44,245 bases of DNA from an uncultured Christensenellaceae bacterium (GCA_934373295.1 CAKROK010000011.1:1-44245), one strand, 5' to 3'. Positions 23,487 to 32,101 are shown, numbered from the stretch's first letter. Notes: generated by a model from the letters alone, not told the origin. Made by a program: numbers and translations.

Positions 23487-25205
23487 ATGGAACTGCGCGG
23501 TATCGCCGCATCTGACGGCATTGGTATTGGCAACGCGGTGTGTATAAGGGAGCAGAGCCTGGATTACAGCGGCGTGGGCTATGCGGGCAAGGAGATCGAA
23601 AAACAGCGCCTTGCGAACGCGACGGAGGAATTTAACGAGGCTACACAGGCTTTGGCGGAGCGCGTGCGCGCGGAAGTCGGCGAGCATGAGGCGGAGATAC
23701 TGACGGGACAGATGGCAATGCTTGCAGACCCGTTCATGCGCAGCCAGATGGATGAAAACATCGACGCTGGGTGCTGCGCCGAGGCGGCGGTGGATCAGGT
23801 ATGCACGATGTATGCCGATATGTTCGCGGGCGTAGAGGACGAGATGATGAGGCAGCGCGCGGCGGACGTGCGGGATATCAAGACGCGCCTGCTGTCCATA
23901 TTGCTGGGCGTAAAGCGCGTGGACGTGAGCGCGATACCGCGCGGAAGCGTGCTTTGCGCAAACGAGCTGACGGCGTCCATGACAGTGGGCCTAAAGCCGG
24001 AAACAGTCTGCGCGATAGTCACTCAGTCCGGCGGGAGAACGAGCCATTCCGCGATACTCGCGAGGGCTATGGGCATACCCGCGGTGTTAAGCGTACCCAA
24101 GCTCATGGAGCAGGTACAGGACGGCGTATGCATAGTCGTGGACGGCGGCGTGGGGAACGTGTTTATAAATCCGGATGAACGCACGCGCAGTGAGTATTTA
24201 AAGCAGCAGAATGAGCAAAATGCGCGAAAGGCTATGCTCGAGAAATATAAGGATAAGCCTACGGTAAACGCGGACGGAAAGCGCTTTATGCTGTATGCCA
24301 ACATAGGCTCTGCGGCGGAGGCGGAGTTCGCCGCGCAAAACGGCGCAGAGGGCATCGGGCTGTTCCGCACGGAGTTTCTCTACATGGACCGCACGGGCGC
24401 ACCCACCGAAAACGAACAGCTTGAGAGCTATCAGGCGGTTTCCGACTGCATGGTGGGAAAAGAGGTAATCATCCGCACGTTGGACGTCGGCGGAGACAAG
24501 GGAATAGACTATCTCGGCATGGCGAAGGAGGATAACCCGTTCTTAGGGCACAGGGCGATAAGATACTGCCTCGACAGACCCGAGCTTTTCAAGACGCAGT
24601 TAAGGGCGCTTTTAAGAGCGGGCGCTAAAAACCGAAATATCAAGATAATGCTGCCCCTTGTGACCGGCCTTGAGGAGGTGCGCGCCGCGAGAAACCTGCT
24701 GGAGCAGTGCAAAAAGGAGTTGTCCGCAGAGGGGCTTGACTACGATGCGGATATTCAGATGGGCATAATGGTGGAGACGCCTGCGGCGGCGTGGACGGCG
24801 GACCTGTTAGCACGGGAATGCGACTTCTTCTCGATAGGGACGAACGACTTGACGCAGTACACAATGGCGGTGGACCGCGGCAATGCGCAGGTCGCACAGC
24901 TGTATACGCACTTTCACCCGGCGGTGCTGCGCTCCATACGCAGCGTGATAACCGCGGCAAAGGACGCGGGAATACCGGTGGGGATGTGCGGCGAGGCGGC
25001 GGCTGACCCACGGCTGATACCCCTGCTCATGCAATGGGGGCTGGACGAATTCTCCGTGAGCGCCGCATACGTACTGCCCACGCGGGCGCAGATAGGCATG
25101 TGGCACAGCCGGGAGACCATGCAGACGGAGGACGAGGCGATGAAGCTATCCACCGCGGTGGGCGTTCAGGGATATCTCACGGCAAATCAAAAGACAATTT
25201 CATAA
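23487..25205 (+). CDS. ptsI: PTS enzyme I (phosphoenolpyruvate-protein phosphotransferase)
   Basis: The protein has 572 residues from ATG 23487. The in-frame TTG at 23472 lies inside the ribosome binding site TTGGAGGG and is rejected. It transfers phosphate from PEP to HPr. The active His187 lies in GGRTSHSAILARAMGIPA. The PEP/Mg barrel has GIGLFRTEFLYM, then IRTLDVGGDK and SIGTNDLTQYTMAVDRGN. It completes a self-contained fructose PTS operon. Confidence 0.95.
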   Translation: MELRGIAASDGIGIGNAVCIREQSLDYSGVGYAGKEIEKQRLANATEEFNEATQALAERVRAEVGEHEAEILTGQMAMLADPFMRSQMDENIDAGCCAEAAVDQVCTMYADMFAGVEDEMMRQRAADVRDIKTRLLSILLGVKRVDVSAIPRGSVLCANELTASMTVGLKPETVCAIVTQSGGRTSHSAILARAMGIPAVLSVPKLMEQVQDGVCIVVDGGVGNVFINPDERTRSEYLKQQNEQNARKAMLEKYKDKPTVNADGKRFMLYANIGSAAEAEFAAQNGAEGIGLFRTEFLYMDRTGAPTENEQLESYQAVSDCMVGKEVIIRTLDVGGDKGIDYLGMAKEDNPFLGHRAIRYCLDRPELFKTQLRALLRAGAKNRNIKIMLPLVTGLEEVRAARNLLEQCKKELSAEGLDYDADIQMGIMVETPAAAWTADLLARECDFFSIGTNDLTQYTMAVDRGNAQVAQLYTHFHPAVLRSIRSVITAAKDAGIPVGMCGEAAADPRLIPLLMQWGLDEFSVSAAYVLPTRAQIGMWHSRETMQTEDEAMKLSTAVGVQGYLTANQKTIS

Positions 25206-25216
25206 TATTACCACAC

Positions 25217-25260
25217 AAAAAGAGGCGGATAGGCTTATAGCTTATCTGTCTCGCTTTTAT
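25217..25260. terminator. Bidirectional terminator between ptsI and the minus-strand membrane protein
   Basis: A 17-bp arm with a 2-nt bulge (AAAAGAGGCGGATAGGC with GCTTATCTGTCTCGCTTTT) has T-runs on both strands. It is clearly related in sequence to the hairpin at 25851-25890. Confidence 0.85.
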
Positions 25261-25296
25261 TGTATATTTTTCAATATTGGAAAATTGAAAGGGTGC

Positions 25297-25809
25297 TTAC
25301 TCATCGAAATATCCGATGCCCGCCATTATCTTATTAAGCGCGGAAGCGTTTTCCTCATTGCAAAATGCGAAAACGAGCGTGTTTTCAACGCGCATAATGA
25401 CGGCGTATGTTCCGTCTGCGTTTATGCTGTAAAGCGTGTAATTTATCACGCCCTCGTATACCTCTACACTGGGAATAGAGTACATATTTTCGCGAATATA
25501 GCTACGATATTTTTTTCTGATATGCTCCGCGCTTGCCGTGTTGTCAAAGACGAAAAAATCAAATCGCAAATCGCCTTTTTCGCAAGTCAGCGCACTTTTA
25601 AGCATATCATTCATGTTCCATTTTTCGCGAAAATCGTCAGTGACATCGCTGTATGTCAGCTTGTTTGTTTCAAGAACCTCTTGCACAAGCTGCGGCGCGG
25701 CAGGTGTTTTGGCTCCTTTGACAGCGAATATGTATACAAAGATAAGTGCAATCAAGACGACCGCAATTATTGGAAAAAGAATTAATTTTAGGTTTGGTTT
25801 TCGATTCAT
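25297..25809 (-). CDS. Single-pass membrane-anchored protein, unknown function
   Basis: The protein has 170 residues. A short basic N-terminus (MNRKPNLK) precedes one membrane helix (about 9-30), and the remaining ~135 residues lie outside. The ectodomain is mixed alpha/beta, with FFVFDNTASAEHIRKKYRSYI and a C-terminal LNKIMAGIGYFDE. AAGGTGAT lies upstream of the ATG. I do not recognise a family. The gene is isolated between two related terminators and is convergent with ptsI. Confidence 0.75.
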   Translation of the reverse strand: MNRKPNLKLILFPIIAVVLIALIFVYIFAVKGAKTPAAPQLVQEVLETNKLTYSDVTDDFREKWNMNDMLKSALTCEKGDLRFDFFVFDNTASAEHIRKKYRSYIRENMYSIPSVEVYEGVINYTLYSINADGTYAVIMRVENTLVFAFCNEENASALNKIMAGIGYFDE

Positions 25810-25850
25810 CGGATATCACCTTTTAGGCGTTGTTTTCATGAATATCACAC

Positions 25851-25890
25851 AAAAAAGGCAGATAGGCTCATAGCTCATCTGCCTCGCTTT
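25851..25890 (-). terminator. Terminator of glnN
   Basis: GGCAGAT(A)GGCT pairs with the GCTC..ATCTGCC arm. On the minus strand the hairpin ends in seven T residues directly behind the glnN stop. It resembles the hairpin at 25217. Confidence 0.88.
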
Positions 25891-25899
25891 ATGTGCATA

Positions 25900-27993
25900 T
25901 TATTTTACGCTGAAAAGCAGCTCACCGTATGAGGGATAGGGCCAGACGCGCGCGTCCGTCATGCTCTCAAGCTCGTCCACGCCTGCGCGAAGCGTGCTCA
26001 TCGCGGTAAGCACGTTGTCCTTATAATACATCGCGAGCGCATAGGTATCGTGGATATCCGCTGCGCTTGAAAGTGCGTTTTCCAGCGTTTTTATGTTTTT
26101 AAACGTACTTCCGCAAAGCTCGGAGAGCTTTTCAACGAGCGCCTGCTCATATGAGCAATCCGCCGAAGCGATAAACGACTTTTTAGAGAGCGCGGTATCG
26201 GCAAGCTCGTGGATATATCCGCTGACGGCGGGGAGGATGTCCTTCTTTGCCATGTCTATCATCGTGAGCGCCTCGATGTTGAGTATTTTGCAGTAGTTTT
26301 CCAGGCTGATCTCATAGCGGCTGGTCAGCTCGACCTCGCTATAGACCCTGTGGTCGGAAAATAGCTTTATGTTCTTTTCGTCGAGCAGATGGGGCATACA
26401 GTCGGGCGTGGTGGGCAGGTTTAAAAGCCCGCGGCGCTGAGCCTCCTTGACCCATGCGTCGTCATAGCCGTTGCCGTTGAAGATTATGCGCTTATGATCT
26501 ATTATAGTGCGTTTTATGAGGTCGTGGAGCGCGCTTTCAAAGTCGCTCACGCCTTCGAGAGTATCCGCGAACTGCTTTAATTCCTCCGCGACGGCGGTAT
26601 TTAACACTATGTTTGCGTCTGAAACGGATGCGGCAGAGCCCAACATTCTGAACTCAAACTTGTTGCCCGTGAACGCGAAGGGAGACGTGCGGTTCCTGTC
26701 CGTATTGTCCTTGGGGAAGCGTGGGAGGACATGTACGCCTATTTTCAAAAGCTCCGTTTCGCGGTTGTCGTAGCGCGCGTCCTTTTCAATGGCCTCCAAT
26801 ACCTCCGTAAGCTCGTCGCCCAAAAACATGGAGACTATCGCGGGGGGAGCCTCGTTTCCGCCTAAGCGGTGGTCGTTGCCCGCGCTCGCGACGCATATTC
26901 TGAGCAGATCCTGATATTCATCGACTGCCTTTATGACGGCGCATAGAAAGAGCAGGAACTGTGCGTTTTCATAGGGGGTATCGCCCGGATCGAAAAGGTT
27001 TTTGCCCGAGTCGGTGGCGATGGACCAGTTGTTATGCTTGCCCGAGCCGTTCACGCCCGCAAAGGGCTTTTCATGCAAAAGACAGGTCATGCCGTGCTTT
27101 TTGGCTATGCGCTGCATAAGCTCCATGGTTATCTGGTTATGATCCGTCGCGATATTCGTGGTGGTGAAAATGGGCGCAAGCTCGTGCTGACCGGGCGCGA
27201 CCTCGTTATGCTCCGTCTTTGCGAGCACACCCAGCTTCCAAAGCTCGTCGTCCAGCTCCTTCATGAAGTCGGAAACGCGCGCCTTTAAGCTGCCGAAATA
27301 GTGGTCCTCAAGCTCCTGACCCTTGGGTGCACGCGCGCCGTAAAGCGTTCTGCCCGTATAAATCAAGTCCTTGCGCTTATCGAACTGCTGAGTGTCGATG
27401 AGAAAATACTCCTGCTCAGGGCCGACGGTCGTGTTGACGAACTTTACGTCCGTATTCCCAAACAGGGAAAGGATCCTCATGACCTGCTTATTTATCGCCT
27501 CCATTGAGCGCAAAAGGGGAGTTTTTTTATCGAGAGCCTCTCCGCCGTATGAGCAGAACGCGGTGGGGATGCACAGCGTATTGTCCTTTATAAAGGCGTA
27601 GGAGGTCGGGTCCCATGCGGTGTAGCCGCGCGCCTCGAACGTCGCGCGAAGCCCGCCGGAGGGGAAGGAGGACGCGTCCGGCTCGCCCTGTATGAGCTCT
27701 TTTCCGGAGAACTCCATGATGATGTTGCCCTCGCTGGAGGGGGAGATGAAGCTGTCGTGCTTTTCGGCAGTGAAGCCCGTCATGGGCTGGAACCAGTGCG
27801 TGAAGTGCGTCGCGCCCTTTTCGATAGCCCAATCCTTCATGGCGTTCGCGACGATGTCCGCGGTGGCGCGGTCAAGGCGCTTGCCCTTATCTATCGCCAG
27901 CTTGACGAGCTTATACGTCTCCTTGGGGAGACGCTCTTTCATGGATGTCTCGTTAAAGACGTTTGATGCAAAAGTTTCTGTGACCCTGCTCAT
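25900..27993 (-). CDS. glnN: Glutamine synthetase type III
   Basis: This 697-residue enzyme makes glutamine from glutamate, ammonia and ATP. The length and motifs fit GSIII rather than GSI: MTGFTAEKHDSFISP, ARGYTAWDPTS, VGPEQEYFLID, FAGVNGSGKHNNWS, RLGGNEAPPAIVSMFLG and NRTSPFAFTGNKFEFR. A C-terminal helical extension of about 200 residues is typical. GAGG lies upstream of ATG 27993. It has its own promoter (28078-28107), a terminator-like leader hairpin (28028-28062) and a terminator behind it, so it is a single-gene unit probably controlled by antitermination. Confidence 0.96.
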   Translation of the reverse strand: MSRVTETFASNVFNETSMKERLPKETYKLVKLAIDKGKRLDRATADIVANAMKDWAIEKGATHFTHWFQPMTGFTAEKHDSFISPSSEGNIIMEFSGKELIQGEPDASSFPSGGLRATFEARGYTAWDPTSYAFIKDNTLCIPTAFCSYGGEALDKKTPLLRSMEAINKQVMRILSLFGNTDVKFVNTTVGPEQEYFLIDTQQFDKRKDLIYTGRTLYGARAPKGQELEDHYFGSLKARVSDFMKELDDELWKLGVLAKTEHNEVAPGQHELAPIFTTTNIATDHNQITMELMQRIAKKHGMTCLLHEKPFAGVNGSGKHNNWSIATDSGKNLFDPGDTPYENAQFLLFLCAVIKAVDEYQDLLRICVASAGNDHRLGGNEAPPAIVSMFLGDELTEVLEAIEKDARYDNRETELLKIGVHVLPRFPKDNTDRNRTSPFAFTGNKFEFRMLGSAASVSDANIVLNTAVAEELKQFADTLEGVSDFESALHDLIKRTIIDHKRIIFNGNGYDDAWVKEAQRRGLLNLPTTPDCMPHLLDEKNIKLFSDHRVYSEVELTSRYEISLENYCKILNIEALTMIDMAKKDILPAVSGYIHELADTALSKKSFIASADCSYEQALVEKLSELCGSTFKNIKTLENALSSAADIHDTYALAMYYKDNVLTAMSTLRAGVDELESMTDARVWPYPSYGELLFSVK

Positions 27994-28027
27994 TTATATA
28001 CCTCAATTTTCAAATAGTAGACTTTAC

Positions 28028-28062
28028 TAAAAACACGCCCTCGCCGTAAAACGCGGCGGGCG
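28028..28062 (-). promoter_or_regulatory. Leader terminator/attenuator of glnN
   Basis: On the minus strand CGCCC-GCCG pairs with CGGC-(GA)-GGGCG around loop CGTTTTA. TGTTTTTAG follows, about 35 nt before the glnN start and within the predicted leader. Any transcript from the promoter at 28078-28107 must read through it. Confidence 0.65.
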
Positions 28063-28077
28063 CATTCATACAAATAA

Positions 28078-28107
28078 ATTTTACAATACGCGCGGGGGAT
28101 ATGTCAA
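28078..28107 (-). promoter_or_regulatory. Promoter of glnN
   Basis: On the minus strand TTGACA (28107-28102) and TAAAAT (28083-28078) are 18 nt apart. Transcription should start near 28070, a few nucleotides before the leader hairpin. Confidence 0.75.
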
Positions 28108-28176
28108 TAAAGGAGGGGTGGGGTTTTGAGCTTTATTTAAAAAAGGAGCGGGATAATATGGTATGGAAAGGATGGT

Positions 28177-28489
28177 TTGTGCGCTTGATTTTAAAAGATG
28201 GACGTCATACGTAAATTGAAGTCATAGGTTGCTTTGCTAATGCAAAGCTCCATTATATGTGCGCGGCGCAGCTTTCAGCCGCCGAAGGCGGCTGAAAGTG
28301 CCCGCCCGAGCCCCGCCCCCGCGGGGCTCGGGCGGGCTTAGTTTTTGCGCGCCATCCTACGGATGGCGCGCAAAAACCTGCGCCGCACGTCGTCGGCAAG
28401 CTCGCTCTTTATTCGCAGGGCAAGGCGAATGATTTGCGTATGATCCATCGCTTTCGGCGAATAGCCGAGCCGAAAGCGATACCTTATGG
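28177..28489 (-). repeat. Palindromic repeat family A, copy A1
   Basis: This copy has five hairpins. Hairpin v is GCTTTGC/GCAAAGC (28231-28248). The core lies between GCGGCGCAG (28263-28271) and CTGCGCCGC (28378-28386). It contains hairpin i (28272-28298, 12-bp stem), connector TG, hairpin ii (28300-28337, 17-bp stem), connector TTA and hairpin iii (28341-28377, 17-bp stem). Hairpin iv (28447-28480, 12-bp stem) closes the other end. All stems are perfect. Strand is given by the conserved small reading frame (28448 down to 28338, 36 residues, stop TAA). Confidence 0.9.
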
Positions 28490-28526
28490 AAAAAAGTATG
28501 TGCCAAAATATAAATAAAAAGGTAGG

Positions 28527-28554
28527 TTACAAAACCCGTCGGATATGATAAAAT
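28527..28554 (+). promoter_or_regulatory. Promoter of pyrG
   Basis: TTACAA (28527-28532), a 16-nt spacer and TAAAAT (28549-28554). Confidence 0.5.
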
Positions 28555-28573
28555 ATACTGTATGGTTATTTAT

Positions 28574-28600
28574 ACCGAGCAGTTTTTGTGAACGCTCGGT
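28574..28600 (+). promoter_or_regulatory. Leader hairpin of pyrG
   Basis: ACCGAGC (28574-28580) pairs with GCTCGGT (28594-28600). A T-run (GGGATTTTTTG) lies about 10 nt further on. pyrG attenuation by a leader terminator is known in Bacillus; here the T-run is displaced, so the role is uncertain. Confidence 0.4.
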
Positions 28601-28679
28601 GTCAAGGGATTTTTTGCCGCGGGTGAAGCGGAGTATTTATAATTTATAAGACAGACGAAAGTTGAGGATTAAGTGAAAG

Positions 28680-30281
28680 ATGGCGAAGTATATTTTTGTT
28701 ACCGGCGGTGTGGTATCCGGACTTGGAAAGGGTATTACGGCGGCCTCGTTAGGCAGGCTGTTAAAGGCGAGGGGCTTTAAGGTCGCGGCGCAGAAGCTCG
28801 ATCCCTACATAAATGTCGATCCGGGAACGATGAGCCCGTATCAGCACGGCGAGGTATACGTAACCGAGGACGGCGCGGAGACGGATCTCGATCTGGGTCA
28901 CTACGAGAGATTCATCGACGAAAACCTCAACAAGTATTCGAACCTCACCACGGGTAAGGTCTATTGGAATGTATTAAATAAGGAAAGACGCGGCGAATAT
29001 CTGGGCGAGACAGTCCAGGTCATCCCGCACATCACTAACGAAATAAAGGAATTCATATACAGCGTAGGCAAGAACACCAATGCGGATATCGTCATAACCG
29101 AGATCGGCGGAACGACGGGCGATATAGAGAGCCAGCCCTTCTTAGAGGCGATAAGGCAGGTCGGCCTCGAGGTCGGAAGGGAAAATTCTCTCTACATACA
29201 CGTCACGCTCGTGCCCTTCCTTTCGGGCAGCAACGAGCATAAGACCAAGCCCACTCAGCACTCCGTCAAGGAGCTTCAGGGCATGGGCATAAACCCCAAC
29301 ATAATCGTGCTGCGCTGTGACGAGCCGCTTGAGGAATCCATCTTCAGGAAGATCGCGCTGTTCTGTAACGTGAAGCCGGATTGCGTCATAGAGAACATGA
29401 CTATTCCCGTGCTCTACGAAGCGCCCATAATGCTTGAAAAGAGCAATTTCTCAAATATAGTATGCCGTGAGCTGGGTCTGAATGCGGGCGCGCCCGATCT
29501 TTCCGACTGGAACGACATGCTAATGCGCATAAAGAACAGGAACAGGAACGTGACCGTGGGCATCGTCGGAAAGTACGTCCAGCTGCATGACGCATATCTC
29601 TCCGTTGCGGAGGCTTTGAGACATGCGGGATATGTCTACGGTGCGCGCGTTCTGATAGAGTGGATAGACTCCGAGACCGTGAACGACGAGAACGTGAGCG
29701 AGGTCTTGGGCGCATGTGACGGCATAATCGTGCCCGGCGGCTTCGGAAACAGGGGCATCGAGGGCAAGATATCCACGGCGAAATACTGCCGTGAAAATAA
29801 CATTCCCTATCTCGGAATATGCCTGGGTATGCAGATAGCGGTTATAGAATATGCCCGCCACGTATTGGGCATAGCGAATGCGAATTCGGGCGAATTTGAC
29901 GAAAATACGCCCAACAAGGTCATAGACTTCATGCCCGATCAGAATGAGCACATCAACAAGGGAGGTACGCTCCGCCTGGGCGCATATCCCTGTAAGATAG
30001 CCGACGGCACTAAGATGAAGGAGTGCTACGGCACGGACATGATAAGCGAAAGACACAGGCACAGGTACGAGTTCAACAATGACTATCGCGAGCGCCTTAT
30101 GGACGCCGGTCTTGTCGTCAGCGGAACATCCCCCGATGACAGGATCGTCGAGACCGTTGAGGTCCCCGAAAACGACTTCTACGTCGGCGTTCAGTTCCAT
30201 CCCGAGTTTAAGAGCAGACCTAACAAGGCTCATCCGCTGTTTATGGGATTGGTTAGGGCGTCCCTTAACCGCCGCAAATAG
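28680..30281 (+). CDS. pyrG: CTP synthase
   Basis: This 533-residue enzyme aminates UTP to CTP using glutamine. The N-terminal synthetase domain has FVTGGVVSGLGKGITAASLGRL and DPYINVDPGTMSPYQHGEV. The C-terminal glutaminase domain has nucleophile Cys381 in LGICLGMQIAVIEYARHV and the His-Glu pair in VQFHPEF. Length is normal. The first B-family repeat starts 9 nt after the stop codon. Confidence 0.97.
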   Translation: MAKYIFVTGGVVSGLGKGITAASLGRLLKARGFKVAAQKLDPYINVDPGTMSPYQHGEVYVTEDGAETDLDLGHYERFIDENLNKYSNLTTGKVYWNVLNKERRGEYLGETVQVIPHITNEIKEFIYSVGKNTNADIVITEIGGTTGDIESQPFLEAIRQVGLEVGRENSLYIHVTLVPFLSGSNEHKTKPTQHSVKELQGMGINPNIIVLRCDEPLEESIFRKIALFCNVKPDCVIENMTIPVLYEAPIMLEKSNFSNIVCRELGLNAGAPDLSDWNDMLMRIKNRNRNVTVGIVGKYVQLHDAYLSVAEALRHAGYVYGARVLIEWIDSETVNDENVSEVLGACDGIIVPGGFGNRGIEGKISTAKYCRENNIPYLGICLGMQIAVIEYARHVLGIANANSGEFDENTPNKVIDFMPDQNEHINKGGTLRLGAYPCKIADGTKMKECYGTDMISERHRHRYEFNNDYRERLMDAGLVVSGTSPDDRIVETVEVPENDFYVGVQFHPEFKSRPNKAHPLFMGLVRASLNRRK

Positions 30282-30290
30282 TCGGCCGCC

Positions 30291-30399
30291 AAAATGCACC
30301 ACCTTGCCGTCCCTTTGCTTCGACTCAGCTTAAGCGGCGTACTAATGGGTACAGCCTTCTCGCTTCGCTCGCAAAGAAACGGCAAATCGGCACATTTTG
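30291..30399 (+). repeat. Repeat family B, copy B1
   Basis: Outer arms AAAATG/CATTTT, then TTGCCGT/ACGGCAA, then CTTTGC/GCAAAG make a long interrupted stem. It encloses a loop region with the GTACTAATGGGTAC hairpin. It starts 9 nt after the pyrG stop. Confidence 0.85.
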
Positions 30400-30410
30400 A
30401 CGACCTTGAT

Positions 30411-30520
30411 TGAAATGCACCACCTTGCCGCCCTTTTTCTGCGACATCCCTTGTCGGCGTACTGCGGGTACAGCCTCCTGCGGACTGCTTGAAAAATGGC
30501 GGCAAATCGGCACTTTCAAG
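30411..30520 (+). repeat. Repeat family B, copy B2
   Basis: Outer arms TGAAA/TTTCA; main stem TTGCCGCC-C-TTTTT with AAAAA-T-GGCGGCAA. Inside are GACA/TGTC, GTAC/GTAC and a third small hairpin, giving a cloverleaf-like fold. Confidence 0.85.
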
Positions 30521-30530
30521 CAACCTTGAT

Positions 30531-30754
30531 TGAAATGCACTACCTTGCCGCCTGCGTCGCGGCAAGCGCCATAGTCATGCAGCCGCGCAAGCACGACTGC
30601 AAAGACTAATAACGCTGCCGCTCCTTTATCCCAAAAAAGCACGCCAAGGCTACCACTTTTTTGGGAGCCTTGTTGCGATAGCCCTTGTCGGCGTACTATT
30701 ATGTACAGCCTACAGCGGACCGCTTGAAAAAGGACGATAGATCGGTGTGCTTTA
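30531..30754 (+). repeat. Repeat family B, copy B3 (interrupted)
   Basis: The left part (30531-30552) and right part (about 30670-30754, with GTCGGCGTACTATTATGTAC and CGCTTGAAAAA) match B2. About 117 bp of unrelated sequence lies between them. That insert contains its own CCCAAAAAAG..CTTTTTTGGG hairpin (30630-30665). Confidence 0.75.
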
Positions 30755-30827
30755 TGGCGCAGGTGCGCGTGAAAAGACGCGCGGATGACTTAGTTACTTT
30801 AAAATTTTATATAGAGAGGGCGAAACC

Positions 30828-32012
30828 ATGATAAAAATCAACGAACACTACAAACAGCTTCAGGACGCCTACCTTTTTTCAACAGTAGCGAAAAAGACGA
30901 ACGCCTATAAGGCGGCGCATCCCGAAAAGGACGTCATCAAGATGGGCATAGGCGACGTCTCCCTGCCCCTGGCGGATGAGGTCATAAAGGCCATGCACGC
31001 CGCGGTGGATGAGGAAGCTCATAAGGAGACGTTTGTCGGATATTTGATGGAGTGCGGCTGTGACTTTTTAAAGGACGCGGTCAAAAAATACTATGCAAAG
31101 AGGGACGTGGATATCGATTTGAGCGAGATATTCATAACCGACGGCGCGAAGAGCGACCTTGCGAATATATGCGGACTGTTTGAGCAGGATAACACTGTGC
31201 TCGTGCTTGAGCCGGTCTATCCCGCATATGTGGACACGAACACCATGCAGGGCAGGAAGATAGTCCACCTCGAATCAAACGCGGACAACGGCTTTTTACC
31301 CCTGCCGGATGAAAATACCCAGGGCGATATAATCTACATCTGCTCGCCCAACAACCCCACCGGCGCGGTGTATAACAGGGATCAGCTCAAGGTCTGGGTG
31401 GATTTTGCCAATAAAAACGGCAGCGTTATAATTTTTGACGCGGCGTATGAGGCGTTCATCGAGGATGATTTACTGCCCAAGAGCATATATGAGATAGAGG
31501 GCGCAAAGACCTGCGCGATAGAGATATGCTCACTTTCAAAGACCGCGGGCTTTACGGGAATACGCTGCGGATACACGATAGTCCCCAACGAGCTGGTCAT
31601 AGCGGGCAACAAGCTGAGAGATATATGGTACAGAAACCGCAGCACGAACTTCAACGGCGTTTGCTATGTCGTCCAAAAGGGCGCGGCGGCGGCTTTTTCC
31701 GAAAAGGGCTATGCGCAGATAATGGACAACATCCACTATTATAAGCAAAACGCGCGCATTATCTGCGATACGTTAGACGAGCTGGGCATATGGTACACGG
31801 GCGGAAAGAACTCCCCCTATGTATGGCTGAAATGCCCGAACGGCATGGGCTCATGGGAGTTTTTCGACTACCTGCTTGAAAACGCGAACATCGTGGGTAC
31901 GCCGGGCGAGGGCTTTGGCAGCTGCGGCGAGGGCTTCTTCCGCTTTACGGCGTTCTCCTCGCGCGAGGCGACCATCGAGGCGATGAGAAGGATGAAGGAG
32001 CTGCTAAAATAA
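30828..32012 (+). CDS. dapL: LL-diaminopimelate aminotransferase
   Basis: This 394-residue PLP enzyme makes LL-diaminopimelate directly from tetrahydrodipicolinate, bypassing succinylated intermediates on the way to lysine and peptidoglycan. MGIGDVSLPL, FVGYLMECG, FITDGAKSD and SPNNPTGAVYNR are typical. The PLP lysine is Lys238 in CSLSKTAGFTGIRCG. GAGAGGGCGAAACC precedes the ATG. It stands alone with a terminator behind it. Confidence 0.95.
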   Translation: MIKINEHYKQLQDAYLFSTVAKKTNAYKAAHPEKDVIKMGIGDVSLPLADEVIKAMHAAVDEEAHKETFVGYLMECGCDFLKDAVKKYYAKRDVDIDLSEIFITDGAKSDLANICGLFEQDNTVLVLEPVYPAYVDTNTMQGRKIVHLESNADNGFLPLPDENTQGDIIYICSPNNPTGAVYNRDQLKVWVDFANKNGSVIIFDAAYEAFIEDDLLPKSIYEIEGAKTCAIEICSLSKTAGFTGIRCGYTIVPNELVIAGNKLRDIWYRNRSTNFNGVCYVVQKGAAAAFSEKGYAQIMDNIHYYKQNARIICDTLDELGIWYTGGKNSPYVWLKCPNGMGSWEFFDYLLENANIVGTPGEGFGSCGEGFFRFTAFSSREATIEAMRRMKELLK

Positions 32013-32062
32013 TATTTCTATAAAAGCGCCTTTTTACGTGATAAAAATCGGTGCGGATATAT

Positions 32063-32101
32063 ATCAGGCTGCCGAAGATCTTTCGACAGTCTGATATTTT
32101 T
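32063..32101 (+). terminator. Terminator after dapL
   Basis: ATCAG(G)CTG(C)CGAA pairs with TTCG(A)CAG(T)CTGAT and is followed by TATTTTT. Confidence 0.85.

Larger units (their letters stand above)
27994..28679. other. Intergenic region glnN-pyrG
   Basis: Divergent 686-bp gap. It holds the glnN leader and promoter (to 28107), repeat copy A1 (28177-28489) and the pyrG promoter and leader hairpin (28527-28600). The only small reading frame that repeats elsewhere is the one inside A1. Confidence 0.8.
30282..30827. other. Intergenic region pyrG-dapL filled by B repeats
   Basis: The 546-bp gap consists almost entirely of a three-unit array of B repeats (30291-30754, about 121-bp period). The third unit is interrupted. 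About 70 bp with the dapL ribosome binding site GAGAGGGCG follow. No gene is supported. Confidence 0.85.

Noticed and set aside
25285..25785. 166-residue plus-strand frame
   Set aside because: Opposite the minus-strand membrane protein, which has a better start and an N-terminal membrane anchor; the plus frame overlaps terminators.
29520..30302. 260-residue minus-strand frame
   Set aside because: Antisense to pyrG, which is unmistakable on the other strand.
30230..30642. Minus-strand frames over the B array (111 and 105 residues)
   Set aside because: They arise from repeated non-coding units; low complexity and no start signal.
30291..30754. Possible CRISPR array
   Set aside because: The unit is about 121 bp, linkers are near-identical rather than unique spacers, units are self-complementary, and no cas genes are present.
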